From: an uncultured Fibrobacterota bacterium
Lineage (GTDB): Bacteria; Fibrobacterota; Fibrobacteria; UBA5070
NCBI GenBank assembly: GCA_903825275.1
Contig: CAIKAA010000535.1
Location: forward strand, 1-36,104
Length of the DNA stretch: 36,104 bases
Direction: 5' to 3'
A program made the position numbers and the translations under genes. Below the pieces are notes generated by a model, which saw only the letters and a program-made list of their open reading frames with translations, was not told where the DNA came from and ran no database searches. Below, piece after piece: positions 34,216-36,104 of this stretch. How positions within the stretch are numbered: the stretch's first letter is position 1; each line of letters starts with the position of its first letter.

Positions 34216-35805
34216 ATGGACAGCGTAGACTATTTGGTGGTGGGAAGCGGGATCGCGGGTCTCTCTTATGCGTTGCGGGTTGCCCAAACCGGCACCGTGG
34301 CCATCCTCACCAAGGGGAATGCCGACGAAACCGGCACCCGTTGGGCCCAAGGCGGAATCGCCTCGGTCACCTCGGCCGATGACGCCTTTGCGTTGCATGT
34401 GGAAGACACTTTGGTCGCTGGCGACGGGCTTTGTCATCGCGATGCCGTCGAGGTGTTGGTCCAAGAAGGCCCCGAAGCGGTCCGAGAGCTGATTGATTGG
34501 GGAGTCCAATTCACCCGCCAAGGCGGCAAGGCCAGCCCCTTCGACCTGCACCGCGAGGGCGGACACGGACGTGCGCGTATCCTGCACGCGGGCGACATCA
34601 CCGGAGCCGAGATCGAGCGCGCTTTATTGGAAGCTGCTCGAAACCATCCCAACATCCGGATCATGGAACGGCGTTTCGCGCTGGAGCTGATCACGCGACA
34701 TTTTTTGACCGAAGACCGCGATGCGGCCTTGACCTGTCACGGGGTCTACGCATTGGACCGCGATTCGGGCAAGATCGAGACTTGGCTATCTCCGTGCACG
34801 GTGCTTTGCACCGGGGGTGTGGGGCAGGTTTACCAACACACCACCAATCCGTCGGTTTCCACCGGCGACGGGATCGCCATGGCCTGGCGGGCCGGGGCGC
34901 GCGTGGTGAACATGGAATTCCTTCAGTTCCACCCCACCCAGCTCTACGATCCCATGCGGGGTCCGTTTCTGATCTCGGAAGCGGTACGCGGCGCCGGAGC
35001 CTTCTTGGTCGACAGCCGTGGGAACCGGTTCATGGATGAGGAACACGTCCTCAAGGACCTGGCCCCGCGCGACATCGTGACCCGCGCCATCGACCGGCGC
35101 ATGAAGGCCTTGGGCGACCCTTGCGTTTATTTGGACGCCACCAGCCTTGGGACCCACGCCAAAAAGAAGTTTCCCAACATCCATGCCCGCTGTTTGGAAG
35201 CGGGCATCCGCATGGAGCGCCAGCCCATCCCCGTCACCCCTTCGGCCCATTACCTGTGCGGCGGGATCCAGACCGATTTGCACGGCAAGACCAGCATCAA
35301 GGGCTTGTACGCCTGCGGCGAGTGCGCTCACACGGGCGTGCACGGAGCCAACCGCCTTGCCTCGAATTCGCTGTTGGAAGCCGTGGTCTTTTCGCGCCGC
35401 GCCGCCGAACACGGAGTGCAACAGAAATTGGTTCCCATCTCGTCGCGCTTGGTGCGTCGTTGGGATCGCCGCGGCACTCAGGAACACCGCGAAGAGGTGG
35501 TCATCCGCCATTTGCACGACACCGTCCGTCGCACCATGTGGGATTTTGTGGGGATCGTGCGCACCACCGACCGCTTGAAGCGCGCCGCCACCCACCTGCG
35601 CTTGATCCGCGACGAGGTCGAAGACTTTTACAAGCGCACCGTGATCACGCCAAGCCTTTTGGAGCTTCGCAATTCGGCCCGAGTGGCCCGTCTGATCGTG
35701 GAATGCGCGATCCGCCGCAAGGAAAGCCGCGGGCTCCACTCCTCGTTGGATTTCCCCAAGCACGCCCGTTCGCCCCAGGACACGATTCTAAAGCATCGGG
35801 TGTGA
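34216..35805 (+). CDS. nadB: L-aspartate oxidase
   Basis: A 529-residue flavoprotein that oxidises L-aspartate to iminoaspartate, the first step of de novo NAD synthesis, in the cytoplasm with NadA. I choose ATG 34216 because it starts just before the FAD-binding 'YLVVGSGIAGLSYALRVAQ' (GSGIAG at 10-15) and gives the usual NadB length; a TTG 60 bases upstream is also open. Other family motifs are 'TRWAQGGIASV', 'DLHREGGHGRARILHAGD', 'FLQFHPTQLYDP' and 'HGANRLASNSLLEAVVFSRR' (about 376-395). The C-terminal helical domain is complete. The gene is divergent from the ModA-like gene across 198 bases; nadA and nadC are not in the window. Confidence 0.96.
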   Translation: MDSVDYLVVGSGIAGLSYALRVAQTGTVAILTKGNADETGTRWAQGGIASVTSADDAFALHVEDTLVAGDGLCHRDAVEVLVQEGPEAVRELIDWGVQFTRQGGKASPFDLHREGGHGRARILHAGDITGAEIERALLEAARNHPNIRIMERRFALELITRHFLTEDRDAALTCHGVYALDRDSGKIETWLSPCTVLCTGGVGQVYQHTTNPSVSTGDGIAMAWRAGARVVNMEFLQFHPTQLYDPMRGPFLISEAVRGAGAFLVDSRGNRFMDEEHVLKDLAPRDIVTRAIDRRMKALGDPCVYLDATSLGTHAKKKFPNIHARCLEAGIRMERQPIPVTPSAHYLCGGIQTDLHGKTSIKGLYACGECAHTGVHGANRLASNSLLEAVVFSRRAAEHGVQQKLVPISSRLVRRWDRRGTQEHREEVVIRHLHDTVRRTMWDFVGIVRTTDRLKRAATHLRLIRDEVEDFYKRTVITPSLLELRNSARVARLIVECAIRRKESRGLHSSLDFPKHARSPQDTILKHRV

Positions 35806-35856
35806 GCTTGCCTTGAAGATTCCCTTCCAAGGGGGCGATAGCAAAGGTGCTCTCCG

Positions 35857-36104
35857 TTAGCCCGATGACCGCGCTTCCCAGGCCACGATGTTGCGTTGGA
35901 CAGTCCCAAAAGTCACCGCCACGGTCTTGATAATTTTTGGCGAACCATCCGCGCACAGTCGGCCTTCCCACTGGTTTTCGTAGCGTTTGCGCGCAATCTG
36001 TTTCAGGGCCTTCTCGGTGTCGGTGTCGCGCTTGAACTCAAAAATCCAGCACGCATCGGGCAGGTCCACCACCAGGTCACAGCGGCCCAGAGAATTCGGC
36101 ACCT
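35857..36104 (-). CDS. C-terminus of PD-(D/E)XK nuclease superfamily protein (partial, runs off right edge)
   Basis: Only the last ~82 residues are inside the window; the frame remains open at the edge. The segment 'GRCDLVVDLPDACWIFEFKR' contains the D...E-x-K catalytic pattern of the PD-(D/E)XK fold, and 'ALKQIARKRYENQW' followed by 'VAVTFGTVQRNIVAWE' matches the C-terminal PDDEXK_9-type domain (DUF1703) of proteins whose N-terminus is an AAA-ATPase-like domain. These occur in many copies in some Fibrobacter and Bacteroidetes genomes; their function is not established. It is convergent with nadB across 51 bases. Confidence 0.8.
   Translation of the reverse strand, partial: VPNSLGRCDLVVDLPDACWIFEFKRDTDTEKALKQIARKRYENQWEGRLCADGSPKIIKTVAVTFGTVQRNIVAWEARSSG

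Noticed and set aside
1-36104. CRISPR array, tRNA or rRNA genes
   Set aside because: No regularly spaced direct repeats and no recognisable tRNA or rRNA segments were found by eye on either strand.

Overview
The window reads as a chromosomal segment of a Gram-negative bacterium. Fibrobacterota is my best guess, but it is not proven. The hints are a secreted protein with a C-terminal tail resembling type IX-type sorting tails, a Wza-like export protein with many SLBB repeats, and a PD-(D/E)XK protein of the family paired with AAA ATPases in Fibrobacter and Bacteroidetes. No rRNA, tRNA, CRISPR array, transposase or integrase was seen.

Positions 1-16835 (all minus strand, read right to left) hold most of a contractile injection system of the extracellular type (eCIS, Afp/PVC/MAC relatives). 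In order of transcription: a Pvc16/DUF4255 cap-type protein, an unknown beta-rich protein, a complete sheath protein, a tube protein, a second very large and divergent sheath-like protein carrying a fibronectin type III-like insert, a second tube protein, a LysM adaptor, a 57-residue DUF5908-like protein, a gp27/gpD-type hub, a gp5/VgrG-type spike, a 674-residue unknown with a hydrophobic C-terminus, a gp25 baseplate protein, a baseplate J protein, and a tail protein I-like protein with a large N-terminal extension that runs off the left edge. Most junctions are ATGA, TGATG or TAATG overlaps or gaps of a few bases, so this is one operon. A promoter-like TTGACA element with a perfect palindrome in its spacer lies upstream. 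The AAA+ ATPase, tail fibre, PAAR tip and effectors usual for such loci are not visible and may lie beyond the left edge.

Positions 17247-21234 (minus) hold a predicted glycosyltransferase followed by three tandem, homologous radical SAM enzymes with six-cysteine C-terminal domains. No precursor peptide was found nearby. Positions 21420-22835 encode a secreted protein, followed by a 576-base gap with stem-loops.

Positions 23412-24860 (minus) carry scpB coupled to a cyclase-family hydrolase. Divergently, 25073-27316 encodes a six-SLBB-repeat outer-membrane export protein. Positions 27388-33056 (minus) are a complete oligopeptide/dipeptide ABC transporter operon in the order oppA-oppB-oppC-oppD-oppF. 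A ModA-like periplasmic protein with an odd proline/lysine-rich insert follows (33109-34017, minus), then nadB divergently (34216-35805, plus), and the C-terminus of a PD-(D/E)XK protein at the right edge.

By eye the right third (opp, nadB) is clearly richer in G+C than the eCIS and radical SAM half. Three G/C homopolymer tracts of 8-10 bases occur in the left half, one of them inside the tail protein I gene.
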